From positions 1 to 28,021 of the forward strand of contig JBMOHS010000031.1 in the NCBI GenBank assembly GCA_049317725.1: DNA of 28,021 nucleotides, given 5' to 3'. The DNA is from CAIOZW01 sp049317725. Its GTDB lineage: Bacteria; Acidobacteriota; Blastocatellia; RBC074. Below, one piece after another: positions 17,002 to 26,996 of the stretch (position 1 is its first letter; each line of letters opens with the position of its first letter). The notes beneath the pieces are model-generated. The model did no database searches, was not told where the DNA came from, and saw nothing but the letters and a program-made list of their open reading frames with translations. The position numbers and the translations under genes are program-made.

Positions 17002-17061
17002 CGCCACGCGCTGGCCCTCAATCGCGCCAGCCACCCACGGATCAGAAGGAGACGAACAAGC

Positions 17062-18663
17062 ATGCCTCGAAGCAGAGGAGACCAGCGTCGCGAGAGCTAT
17101 CTGACCTCATCCGGAATCGAGATGAAGCCATTCTATTCAGCACCGGACTCGCCCGGAAAGGAGGGCGGTGCGGGAGAGCGTCCTGGTGTCTGGCCCTACA
17201 CCCGGGGGATCTATCCGGATATGTACCGCGGACGACTGTGGACGATGCGGCAGTACGCCGGGTTCTCGACCGCCGAAGAGTCGAATCGGCGTTACCAGTA
17301 CTTGCTCCGCCAGGGGACGACCGGACTCTCGGTCGCTTTCGACCTCCCGACTCAGATCGGGTACGACAGCGACCATCCCCTCGCCGAGGGTGAGGTTGGT
17401 CGCGTCGGCGTCCCGATCGACTCCCTCGCCGACATGGAGGTGCTCTTCGATCAGATTCCTCTCGGGCAGGTCTCGACCTCGATGACGATCAATGCGACAG
17501 CCGGCATCCTGCTGGCGCTCTACCTCGCCGTCGCCCGTCGGCAGGGAGTCCCCTTCGACCAGCTCAACGGCACGATCCAGAACGACATTCTCAAGGAGTA
17601 CATCGCGCGTGGCACCTACATCTTCCCGCCGCGACCGTCACTGCGCCTGATTACAGACATCTTCGCCTACTGCGCGAGGGAGGTTCCACAGTGGAACACC
17701 ATCTCGGTCTCCGGGTACCACATCCGGGAGGCCGGCGCGACGGCCGTCCAAGAGGTCGCCTTTACGTTGGCGGACGGGATCGCCTATGTCGAGGCGGCGC
17801 TCGCCGCCGGACTCGAGATCGATCGGTTCGCGCCGCGGATCGCCTTCTTCTTCAACAGCCACAACCATTTCCTCGAGGAGGTCGCCAAGTTTCGCGCCGC
17901 ACGCCGGATGTGGGCCCGCTTGATGAAGGAGCGGTTTGGGGCCAAAGAGGCCAAGTCGATGATGCTGCGCTTTCACACGCAGACGGCCGGCTCGACGCTG
18001 ACGGCGCAACAACCGGAGGTCAACACGGTCCGCACCACGCTCCAGGCCCTCGCGGCAGTTCTCGGCGGAACGCAATCCCTCCACACCAATGCCATGGACG
18101 AGGCGCTCGGTCTCCCCACCGAAGAGGCAGCCCGGCTCGCGCTGCGCACGCAGCAAGTGATCGCCCACGAGTCCGGCGTCAGCGGGACCGCCGACCCCCT
18201 CGGGGGCGCCTATGCCATCGAGGCGCTGACCGACGAGATCGAGCGGCAGGCCCTCGACTACCTCGCCCGGATCGACTCCCTCGGCGGCATGCTCAGCGCC
18301 ATCGAAGCGGGCTTTGTCCAGCGGGAGATCGAGCAGGCCGCCTACCAGTACCAGAAATCGGTCGAGTCTGGCGAGGCGATCGTCGTCGGAGTCAACCGGT
18401 TCACCAATGACGCCGGGACGACCATTCCGACCCTCCGGATCGATCCCGCTGCCGAGCGGGCCCAGATGGCACGGGTCCAGCGCGTGCGTGCCGAGCGAAA
18501 TGCCCAGGCCGTCAAGACGGCGCTGTTACGACTCACCGAGTGCGCGCGGACCGGCGAGAACCTCATGCCGCCCATCCTCGCCGCCGTTGAGGCCATGGCC
18601 ACGCTCGGCGAGATCTCCGACGCCCTGCGGTCCGTCTTCGGCGAGTACACGGAGGCGGGCTAA
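17062..18663 (+). CDS. Methylmalonyl-CoA mutase, large (catalytic) subunit
   Basis: A 533-residue acyl-CoA mutase catalytic subunit with the substrate-binding TIM barrel but without a cobalamin-binding domain, so it needs a separate B12-binding small subunit not encoded in this window. It interconverts (R)-methylmalonyl-CoA and succinyl-CoA. Residues that define methylmalonyl specificity in the P. shermanii enzyme (Tyr89, Gln197, Arg207, His244) are all present here with a constant 24-residue offset: Tyr65 in MRQYAGFS, Gln173 in TIQND, Arg183 in YIARGTY and His220 in SGYHIREAG. Isobutyryl-CoA mutases have Phe and Gln at the Tyr and Arg sites. The N-terminus begins at ATG 17062 (AGGAGACGAACAAGC upstream), giving MPRSRGDQRRESY; the open frame upstream runs into non-coding DNA. 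prfB follows on the same strand. Confidence 0.94.
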   Translation: MPRSRGDQRRESYLTSSGIEMKPFYSAPDSPGKEGGAGERPGVWPYTRGIYPDMYRGRLWTMRQYAGFSTAEESNRRYQYLLRQGTTGLSVAFDLPTQIGYDSDHPLAEGEVGRVGVPIDSLADMEVLFDQIPLGQVSTSMTINATAGILLALYLAVARRQGVPFDQLNGTIQNDILKEYIARGTYIFPPRPSLRLITDIFAYCAREVPQWNTISVSGYHIREAGATAVQEVAFTLADGIAYVEAALAAGLEIDRFAPRIAFFFNSHNHFLEEVAKFRAARRMWARLMKERFGAKEAKSMMLRFHTQTAGSTLTAQQPEVNTVRTTLQALAAVLGGTQSLHTNAMDEALGLPTEEAARLALRTQQVIAHESGVSGTADPLGGAYAIEALTDEIERQALDYLARIDSLGGMLSAIEAGFVQREIEQAAYQYQKSVESGEAIVVGVNRFTNDAGTTIPTLRIDPAAERAQMARVQRVRAERNAQAVKTALLRLTECARTGENLMPPILAAVEAMATLGEISDALRSVFGEYTEAG

Positions 18664-18701
18664 CCTTGCCCGTCGCCCCCCCGCCCTCCGACACCGATTT
18701 G

Positions 18702-18710
18702 TGGTAGAGT
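18702..18710 (+). promoter_or_regulatory. Extended -10 promoter for prfB
   Basis: TGGTAGAGT has the TG-n-TAnAnT form, 112 bases before the prfB ATG. A strong -35 is not visible. Its style matches the extended -10 before the mutase gene. Confidence 0.4.
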
Positions 18711-18821
18711 AGCGTCCGATCATGATTCGGAAGCAGTATGGTCGCCCGCCCCTGGACCAACGAATGGGCAGCGGCGAATCGGCGGAGTCTTCCTGAACAT
18801 TTTGGAAGGAGTGGAACAGAC

Positions 18822-19938
18822 ATGTTGGACGCGATGGCGGTGCAGGAATTACGGGACCGGTTCGAGAGCCTCAAACCACGGGTCGCTGAACTGCGGAGGT
18901 TTCTTTGACGTCGAAACGAAGCAGGGAGAGTTGACCCGGCTCGAAGAGAGCGCGGCGGCGCCAGACTTCTGGCAGGACCAAGCCCACGCCCAGAAGACGC
19001 TTCAGCAACGGGCACGGCTGGAGCGGGCGATTCAGACCGCCGAGCTGCACGCCCGTCTCGTCGACGACATCGAAGTCCTCTTCGATTTCGCAGAGGTTGA
19101 CGCCTCCTCGGCCCGCGAGTTGCAGGAGAGCCTGCAACTGCTCCAGAATCACGTCGAGGAGAGCGAGACCCAGATGCTGCTCGGCGGCGAGAACGACGCC
19201 CGCAATGCCATCGTCGCCATCAATGCCGGGGCTGGCGGAACGGACGCCCAGGACTGGGCTGGGATGCTCCTGCGGATGTACCTTCGCTGGGCGGAACGGC
19301 GTGGACTCAAGACGGAACTGATCGACTACCAAGCCGGCGAAGAGGCCGGCATCAAGTCGGCGACCTTCCGCGTCGAAGGCGACTACGCCTACGGCCTTCT
19401 CACCTGCGAAGTCGGCGTGCACCGCCTCGTCCGACAGTCCCCCTTCAACTCCGGGCAGAGTCGGGAGACCAGTTTCGCTTCGGTCTTTGTCACCCCGGAG
19501 ATCGACGAAGACATCCAGGTCGAGATTCAAGAGAAAGACCTGCGAGTCGATACCTACCGCTCCACCGGGGCGGGAGGCCAGCACATCAATACCACCGATT
19601 CAGCCGTCCGCATCACCCACCTTCCCACCGGCATCGTCGTCACCTGCCAAAACCAGCGATCCCAGCACCAGAACCGCGATGTGGCGATGAAGGTGCTCAA
19701 ATCGCGCCTCTACGAACTGGAGATGGCCAAGGTCCGGGCCGAATCGGACAAGCTGGCTGAATCGAAGCGCGACATCTCCTTCGGCTCCCAGATCCGGAAC
19801 TATGTCCTCCATCCCTATCGATTGGTCAAGGACGTCCGGACCAAGTATGAGCGCGGGGATGTCGACGCCGTCCTCGACGGGGATCTCGACGCCTTCATCA
19901 AGGAGTATCTGATCGAGAAGAGCCGCCAGACAACCTGA
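18822..19938 (+). CDS. prfB: Peptide chain release factor 2, with programmed +1 frameshift
   Basis: RF2 recognises UGA and UAA stops and triggers peptide release on the ribosome. Translation starts at ATG 18822 (GGAAGGAG upstream) and gives 28 residues ending ELRRFL before an in-frame TGA at 18906-18908. Skipping one base at CTT-TGA-C joins the downstream frame at GAC (18907), giving LDVETKQG and a 371-residue product, close to E. coli RF2 (365). The codon-recognition tripeptide SPF is at 206-208, and the catalytic GGQ at 251-253 in GAGGQHINTTDSAVRI. Both positions are one residue off the E. coli numbering. The downstream part alone (from 18802 in another frame) would start at a spurious TTG and lacks the real N-terminus. 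It lies 158 bases after the mutase gene. Confidence 0.97.
18894..18909 (+). promoter_or_regulatory. RF2 autoregulatory +1 frameshift site
   Basis: The internal Shine-Dalgarno-like CGGAGG (18894-18899), a 3-base spacer TTT, then CTT-TGA-C (18903-18909). The arrangement and spacing equal the E. coli site (AGGGGG-TAT-CTT-TGA-C). Slow decoding of UGA when RF2 is scarce allows the shift, so RF2 controls its own level. Confidence 0.97.
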
Positions 19939-20050
19939 TGGCTCCGCTCAAATCGGTCGTGATCCGGGAACCACCTCCAGTTGGCCTCCCGGCAATCAGA
20001 TCGATGCAATGACCACCAGCCAGAGGACGAGAGGAGAGAGGGCAGAGACG

Positions 20051-22699
<2,649 letters not shown>

Positions 22700-22800
22700 T
22701 CGCCCGTCACCTGTGGAAATGTATGGCTCCGTTGAACCTGCACCCGATCCATTTTAAATCGAATAGTCTTTTCCAGTTAAATTATTGAAAACAAAGAACT

Positions 22801-22856
22801 AATCCAACTGTCGAAATAATGTGCAAAGTGCTATAAGTAGTGAATTTAGTTGGATT
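22801..22856. repeat. 9-bp inverted repeat in AT-rich region
   Basis: AATCCAACT (22801-22809) and AGTTGGATT (22848-22856) are exact reverse complements separated by 38 bases. They lie within the candidate unwinding element. They may be a protein-binding pair or coincidental. Confidence 0.5.
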
Positions 22857-22875
22857 TAAGCCGACAATTCACAGA

Positions 22876-22884
22876 TTATCCACA
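22876..22884 (+). promoter_or_regulatory. DnaA box, perfect consensus
   Basis: TTATCCACA matches the DnaA consensus TTATNCACA in all nine positions. It is the first of a cluster in the candidate origin. Confidence 0.7.
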
Positions 22885-22887
22885 GGG

Positions 22888-22896
22888 TTTTCCACA
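22888..22896 (+). promoter_or_regulatory. DnaA box, near consensus
   Basis: TTTTCCACA differs from TTATNCACA at position 3 only. It follows the perfect box by 3 bases in the same orientation; both are followed by GGG. Confidence 0.55.
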
Positions 22897-22901
22897 GGGA
22901 C

Positions 22902-22910
22902 TGTGAAAAA
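22902..22910 (-). promoter_or_regulatory. DnaA box, near consensus, opposite strand
   Basis: TGTGAAAAA on the plus strand is TTTTTCACA on the minus strand, one mismatch from consensus. It is the third box in 35 bases. Confidence 0.45.
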
Positions 22911-22943
22911 CCCCTCCCCGAAGGTGAGAAGAGCCGAGCGTAC

Positions 22944-23576
22944 ATGAAGTTGCAACTGGCGTTAGACATGCCGGACCTGGCAACCGGGCTGGAGGTGGCG
23001 GGAAAGACGGCAATGTATGTCGATGTGATCGAGGCGGGGACCCCTCTCTTGATCCGGGAAGGGATTCGGGCGATCCGTGAGCTTCGCCGCCGGTTCCGAG
23101 GCCGGCCGATCGTCGCCGATATCAAAGTGATCGACGCCGGCGAGCCCATCGCGGAACTCGCCTTTGCTGCTGGCGCGAACATCGTCACCGTCCTTGGCTG
23201 CGCCTCGGATGACGTCATTCAGCGAGTCGTCCACACTGCCCGGCGTTACGAGGGCATGGTCATGGCCGATAGCCTCAGCATCGCTGATATCGTCGGCCGC
23301 GCCGCCGAACTCTACGATCTCGGCGTCCACTCCCTCTGCCTCAATCGACGCGGCCTTAAGCGCAGCCGCTCGCGCGAAGAACGTGTCCAACAGATCGAGG
23401 ACCTCGTCTCGCGGATCGAACTCCCGGTCTATCTCGCCGGTGGCATCGATCCCCCGGAGCTGACCTACCTGCACCCCCTCCCCCTGGCTGGCGTCATCGT
23501 CGGGCAGGCCATCGCTGGAGAAGCTCATCCCCAGGATGCCGCCAAGAAGATGCGCCAGATCCTCGATCAAACCTAG
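22944..23576 (+). CDS. HPS/KGPDC-fold (orotidine decarboxylase superfamily) protein
   Basis: A 210-residue TIM-barrel protein resembling 3-hexulose-6-phosphate synthase and 3-keto-L-gulonate-6-phosphate decarboxylase. Family motifs: LQLALDM with Asp8, VIEAGTPLLIREG with Glu30, VADIKVIDAGEP with the Asp59-x-Lys61-x2-Asp64 signature, GANIVTVLG, and AGGI near 165. The usual VHRG or VHTG with catalytic His is replaced by LCLNRRG (131-137), so Asn134 stands where the His should be. The Arg/Ser-rich segment after it (LKRSRSREER) is also atypical. A partner isomerase (hexulose-phosphate isomerase) is absent nearby. I therefore do not assign formaldehyde fixation or ascorbate breakdown. A lyase or decarboxylase acting on a sugar phosphate is the family expectation. 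The ATG at 22944 has only a distant AGGTGAG before it. Confidence 0.8.
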   Translation: MKLQLALDMPDLATGLEVAGKTAMYVDVIEAGTPLLIREGIRAIRELRRRFRGRPIVADIKVIDAGEPIAELAFAAGANIVTVLGCASDDVIQRVVHTARRYEGMVMADSLSIADIVGRAAELYDLGVHSLCLNRRGLKRSRSREERVQQIEDLVSRIELPVYLAGGIDPPELTYLHPLPLAGVIVGQAIAGEAHPQDAAKKMRQILDQT

Positions 23577-23628
23577 GGAGCCAATCTGGGGAGCCAATCT
23601 GGGGAGCCAATCTGGGGATCAAATCTCC
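23577..23628. repeat. 13-bp tandem repeat, three perfect copies plus one degenerate
   Basis: The unit GGAGCCAATCTGG occurs at 23577-23589, 23590-23602 and 23603-23615, with a degenerate GGATCAAATCTCC at 23616-23628. It starts immediately after the stop codon of the HPS-like gene. Origin-type iterons can have such a size, but this repeat may also be a chance minisatellite. Confidence 0.9.
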
Positions 23629-23916
23629 GGTTGGGTAGTGGAATTCTTCGCCCGTAACTACTCGTGGAGAGGAAGATCAGAACGTGGACTGGGCCAACCA
23701 GCGACCGACGTCAGAACGGAAGAGATCCTTGCACCACAGAGAGATCACCGGGAAGAAGATAGGGTTCCTTGAAGTTGACGATGTCGTGAGTAGTGCCTCT
23801 GCCCTGTGGTAGGTAAAAATGGCTTTAGACCAGGAAAAAATGGCGAGCAGGAGATCCCGTAACCGTGCGACTTGCTGGCGGCTGAAAGGGAGTTTGTCGT
23901 CAGGAGAGGACACGCG
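23629..23916. other. Intergenic region, no supported gene
   Basis: No convincing gene is found. A 78-codon minus-strand frame (23677-23913) has no ribosome-binding site. Its Leu/Arg/Ser-rich composition does not match a family I recognise. The lower GC content of 23800-23850 (runs of A and T) differs from neighbouring genes, so a decayed insert is possible but not demonstrated. Confidence 0.5.
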
Positions 23917-24195
23917 TCACGCTTCGATGACGGAGGAGTAGGAGAGTGATTGAGGCAGGGGGTCGCCAGGGAGGATGCGCATCCGGTCCGGAATGAGGTC
24001 TCCCAGATAGATCTCGATGGCGGCCTTGATCAGACAGACGATCGGCAGGATGTCGAGCACAATCGACAAGATCCCCAACCAGACGCCCTTCCGGCGAATG
24101 ACCTGTGGGGCTTCGGCCAGAATGAAGATGTACCCGATAATCGGCATCACTTTCATTCCTCGCCAGATCTTCCTTCCCAAGCTCGCCCAATTCAT
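23917..24195 (-). CDS. Small integral membrane protein, unknown function
   Basis: A 92-residue protein with about two hydrophobic segments: KVMPIIGYIFILAEAP (16-31) and LGILSIVLDILPIVCLIKAAIEI (about 42-64). Between them lies QVIRRKGV, and the C-terminal tail is Pro/Ser-rich. The start at 24195 follows a clear AAGGAG site 9 bases upstream, which, with the coding-like composition, argues that the gene is real; the longer frame upstream has no such site. It points away from the DUF47 gene and towards the repeat-rich region. I do not recognise the family. A role in the inner membrane is the only inference offered. Confidence 0.65.
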   Translation of the reverse strand: MNWASLGRKIWRGMKVMPIIGYIFILAEAPQVIRRKGVWLGILSIVLDILPIVCLIKAAIEIYLGDLIPDRMRILPGDPLPQSLSYSSVIEA

Positions 24196-24339
24196 GGTGT
24201 CATACTCCTTTTCACTTGATGCCTCTTCCGCTTCTTTGACCACGGTCGATTGCCTGCAAGGCGCCAGGCTCGCGACCCGCAGAAAGCAAATGCAATCACC
24301 GTGCCAAACCTTAACCGCGAACCCGACGGCGACCACAAA

Positions 24340-24368
24340 TTGTGAAAGGGAAGCTCCTGGAGTATGCT
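24340..24368 (+). promoter_or_regulatory. Sigma70-type promoter for the DUF47-pit genes
   Basis: TTGTGA (24340-24345) and TATGCT (24363-24368) are separated by exactly 17 bases. Each hexamer matches the consensus in four of six positions. The predicted transcript would start near 24375, about 85 bases before the DUF47 ATG. No Pho box was recognised. Confidence 0.5.
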
Positions 24369-24460
24369 AGCTTTGGCGGTTGCATCCAACCGACCCCCTT
24401 CGGGTAATCCGGATGGGGCTTCCTCTTCGGACCCCTTCAGAAAGAGAGAGAGACCAACGT

Positions 24461-25078
24461 ATGTTTCGCTTATTGCCCCGGGAGGAGAAGTACTTCACCC
24501 TCTTCGATCAGCAGGCCGCGGCGGTAGTCGAGGCGGCTGACCTGTTAGAGCGACTCTTCGGAGACTTCGAGAACCGCGAGAAGTATGTTCGCCAGATTAC
24601 CGCCCTCGAGAAGTCGTGTGACGAAGTGACGCACGAGATCATCAAGAAGCTGAACCAGACCTTCATCACTCCGATCGACCGGGAGGATATCCACGCCCTC
24701 GCCGGGGGCCTCGACGACATCGTCGATTCGATCGAATACACGGCCGTCCGCGTCATGCTCTACCGGATCGAAGGGCCGACGCGCTACGCACAGGAGATGA
24801 CGGCGGTCCTGCAACGCCTCGCCCACGAGATCGAAAAGGGAGTGCGTTCTCTCGAAAAAGATGGGCAGAAGACGATGAAGAACTGCCACCAGATCCACGT
24901 GCTCGAGAGCGAAGGCGACCATTTCCATCACGCCGCGATCGACTCCCTCTTCGCGGAGGAGCAGAATCCGCTGACCGTCATCAAATACAAGGAGTTGTAC
25001 GAACAACTGGAGCGAACGATTGATCGCTGCGAGGATGTTGCCAACGTCATGGAAGCGATCATCCTCAAGAACTCCTGA
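24461..25078 (+). CDS. DUF47 / PhoU-like protein, PiT accessory
   Basis: A 205-residue all-helical protein of the DUF47 (YkaA, PhoU-like) family. Characteristic segments are MFRLLPREEKYFTLFDQQA at the start, ITALEKSCDEVTHEIIKKLNQTFITPIDREDIHALAGGLDDIVDSIEY at about 45-95, and LESEGDHFHHAAIDSLF and LYEQLERTIDRCEDVANVMEAI near the end. These are the two repeated E/DxxxD helical motifs that coordinate metal clusters in PhoU-like folds. Family members are encoded beside PiT transporters and are thought to regulate phosphate uptake; the pit gene lies 126 bp downstream here, which supports that. The ATG at 24461 has only a weak GAGAGAG site upstream. It is cytoplasmic, without a membrane segment. 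Confidence 0.93.
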   Translation: MFRLLPREEKYFTLFDQQAAAVVEAADLLERLFGDFENREKYVRQITALEKSCDEVTHEIIKKLNQTFITPIDREDIHALAGGLDDIVDSIEYTAVRVMLYRIEGPTRYAQEMTAVLQRLAHEIEKGVRSLEKDGQKTMKNCHQIHVLESEGDHFHHAAIDSLFAEEQNPLTVIKYKELYEQLERTIDRCEDVANVMEAIILKNS

Positions 25079-25204
25079 TGGGTTGAGGATCGAGGACGCA
25101 CCGGAACCGCCCCGCGCTGTTTCGCCGGTACCGTCTCCGCTGACGAAGACCGGCGACGGGAACGGAAGGCCACGCCCCCGCAGGCGATCGATTTTGAGGA
25201 ATTT

Positions 25205-26224
25205 ATGCTCGCTCTCTCTGCTCCGCTGATGATCGTCGGACTGATCATTCTGGTCGCGCTGATCTTTGATTATACGAACGGGTTTCACGACGCCGCCAAT
25301 TCGATTGCCACGGTCGTCTCGACCCGCGTCCTGACCCCAGGCAAGGCGGTGATGCTCGCGGCCTTCTTCAATTTTGTCGCGGCGTTCGGGTTTCCGACCT
25401 ACGTGGCCTCGACGATTGGCAAAGGATTGATCGACATTGCACAGGTCAACTTTGCAGTGATCCTGGCAGGGCTGCTGGGTGCGATCCTCTGGAACATCCT
25501 GACGTGGTACTTGGGACTTCCGACGAGCTCATCCCACGCCCTGGTGGGAGGCTATGCCGGAGCGGCGGTGGCCAAGTCGGGGTTTGGTGTCCTGCTCTGG
25601 GCGAACTGGCCGAAAGGATGGCCCGGGACGCTCTCCTTCATCGTCATCGCGCCGTTGCTTGGCATGGCCTTGGGAACAACCTTGATGGTCGCGGTCGCTT
25701 GGCTCTTTCGGCGGGTGGCGCCAGGGCGCGTCGATCGGCTCTTCCGTATCCTTCAGGTGCTCTCGGCCTCGTTGTACAGCCTTTCCCACGGGCTGAATGA
25801 CGCACAGAAGACGATGGGCATCATGATGGCGGCCTTGGTGACGGGTGGATATCTCAGCGGGAGCGCGGAGATACCGACGTGGGTCATCCTCTCGGCGCAC
25901 GGAGCGATCTCGCTCGGGACGCTCTCGGGCGGGTGGCGGATCGTCAAGACGATGGGGACCCGCATCACGCGACTCCGACCGGTCGGCGGGTTTTGCGCCG
26001 AAACAGGGGGAGGAGTGGCGATTCTCTTCGCCTCTTTCTTTGGAATTCCCGTCTCGACGACCCACACCATCACCGGAGCGATCATGGGCGTGGGATCGGC
26101 CCACCGCCTTTCGGCGGTTCGGTGGGCAGTAGCGGGGCGTATCCTTTGGGCCTGGATCCTGACGATTCCGATGGCGGCGCTGATTGCCGCGTTGGCCTAT
26201 GGTGGATTGACCCTGATCTGGTAA
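25205..26224 (+). CDS. pit: PiT family inorganic phosphate transporter
   Basis: A 339-residue inner-membrane transporter of metal-phosphate in symport with protons, size typical of bacterial Pit. Both halves of the internal duplication are visible: FDYTNGFHDAANSIATVVSTR (23-43) and YSLSHGLNDAQKTMGIMMAA (about 192-211), with the GANDANN-type signature in each (GFHDAAN and GLNDAQK). The TSSSHALVGG (about 105-114) and VSTTHTITGAIMGVG (about 282-296) loops are the matching second motifs of the halves. Ten or more helices are expected. The ATG at 25205 lies 5 bases after TGAGGA. It follows the DUF47 gene with a 126-bp gap in the same direction, forming a phosphate uptake pair. Confidence 0.95.
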   Translation: MLALSAPLMIVGLIILVALIFDYTNGFHDAANSIATVVSTRVLTPGKAVMLAAFFNFVAAFGFPTYVASTIGKGLIDIAQVNFAVILAGLLGAILWNILTWYLGLPTSSSHALVGGYAGAAVAKSGFGVLLWANWPKGWPGTLSFIVIAPLLGMALGTTLMVAVAWLFRRVAPGRVDRLFRILQVLSASLYSLSHGLNDAQKTMGIMMAALVTGGYLSGSAEIPTWVILSAHGAISLGTLSGGWRIVKTMGTRITRLRPVGGFCAETGGGVAILFASFFGIPVSTTHTITGAIMGVGSAHRLSAVRWAVAGRILWAWILTIPMAALIAALAYGGLTLIW

Positions 26225-26470
26225 GAACCGGCACGCCAGATTCTTTCCCAGTTGCCCCAATCCCGGAGGCAGTCGACGAGAAGCATCGGCAAGCGATCCT
26301 TGACAGTGCAAGAATGGATCGGGTACCTTTGTTAATTGCGTTCAGTGGAATATAGGAGAGGATGCAACCGGTCGAACGGTCACTCTCTGGAAGATCCCTT
26401 CGCCCCTGACCGCCAACCTGGAAAAGAGCTGGCAATTGCGTACCAGCAGTTGCGTAGAGGAGAAGCAATC

Positions 26471-26689
<219 letters not shown>

Positions 26690-26996
26690 CGGATGGGACA
26701 AGATCAGACTTGACGCGCGCCCCCCGATTTGTCGTTCATCGATTGCCATTGCCCCCTGAATGCCAGACGTGAGCCGCATTCCACGCTGACCAAATGGGTG
26801 CATTCAGGCTGAGAAGCAGTTGGCAACGGGCACGGAGCGAGACAGCGAGCAGGACTTCGAAAGAAGATCTCCGGCAAGTCAGTTCTCCAGAGAGCTCATT
26901 TTCCCAGGTAGAGAAGAGGGCCCCGGGCCCTCTTCTCTGTTTCGGCATTGCGTTGGCATTGTTTTGGGATTTTGGATCGGGGACGGGGGGGACGCG
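26690..26996. other. Intergenic region between rpmE and the DUF1385 gene
   Basis: No gene is supported in these 307 bases. It holds a strong hairpin (annotated separately). The segment after the hairpin, up to the DUF1385 GTG, is T- and G-rich and could hold a promoter for that gene, but no clear hexamers were found. Confidence 0.5.
26910..26938. terminator. Perfect hairpin, likely terminator
   Basis: A 29-base segment with arms AGAGAAGAGGGCCC and GGGCCCTCTTCTCT that are perfect complements around one central base; the practical stem is about 12-13 pairs with a 3-5 base loop. Only TTT follows after one G, so a classical U-run is missing. It lies 220 bases after the rpmE stop and 58 bases before the DUF1385 start. 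A terminator is the simplest reading; it works on either strand by symmetry. Confidence 0.6.

Larger units (their letters stand above)
22730..22920. other. Candidate replication origin (AT-rich DNA with DnaA boxes)
   Basis: The stretch 22741-22860 has 37 G/C in 120 bases (about 31%) in an otherwise roughly 60-65% GC window. Next to it are the perfect DnaA consensus TTATCCACA (22876-22884), TTTTCCACA (22888-22896, one mismatch) and the reverse-strand TGTGAAAAA (22902-22910, one mismatch). Weaker matches are TGTGGAAAT and TGTGCAAAG upstream. A 9-bp inverted repeat AATCCAACT/AGTTGGATT (22801-22809, 22848-22856) lies inside the AT-rich part. An AT-rich unwinding element beside DnaA boxes is the typical layout. 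No dnaA or dnaN gene is in view, so this is a candidate only. Confidence 0.5.

Noticed and set aside
16786..17061. 92-residue N-terminal extension of the mutase
   Set aside because: The upstream frame crosses the divergent promoter region and lacks mutase homology. ATG 17062 has a good ribosome-binding site.
18906..18908. In-frame TGA in prfB as a pseudogene or sequencing error
   Set aside because: The sequence around it is the canonical RF2 frameshift site with correct spacing, and both reading frames join to a full-length RF2.
22944..23576. Functional hexulose-6-phosphate synthase of a RuMP cycle
   Set aside because: The His-bearing motif is replaced by LCLNRRG and no isomerase gene is present nearby, so the specific pathway is not supported.
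23677..23913. 78-codon minus-strand frame as a transposase remnant
   Set aside because: No DDE or other transposase motif, no terminal inverted repeats and no ribosome-binding site could be found.
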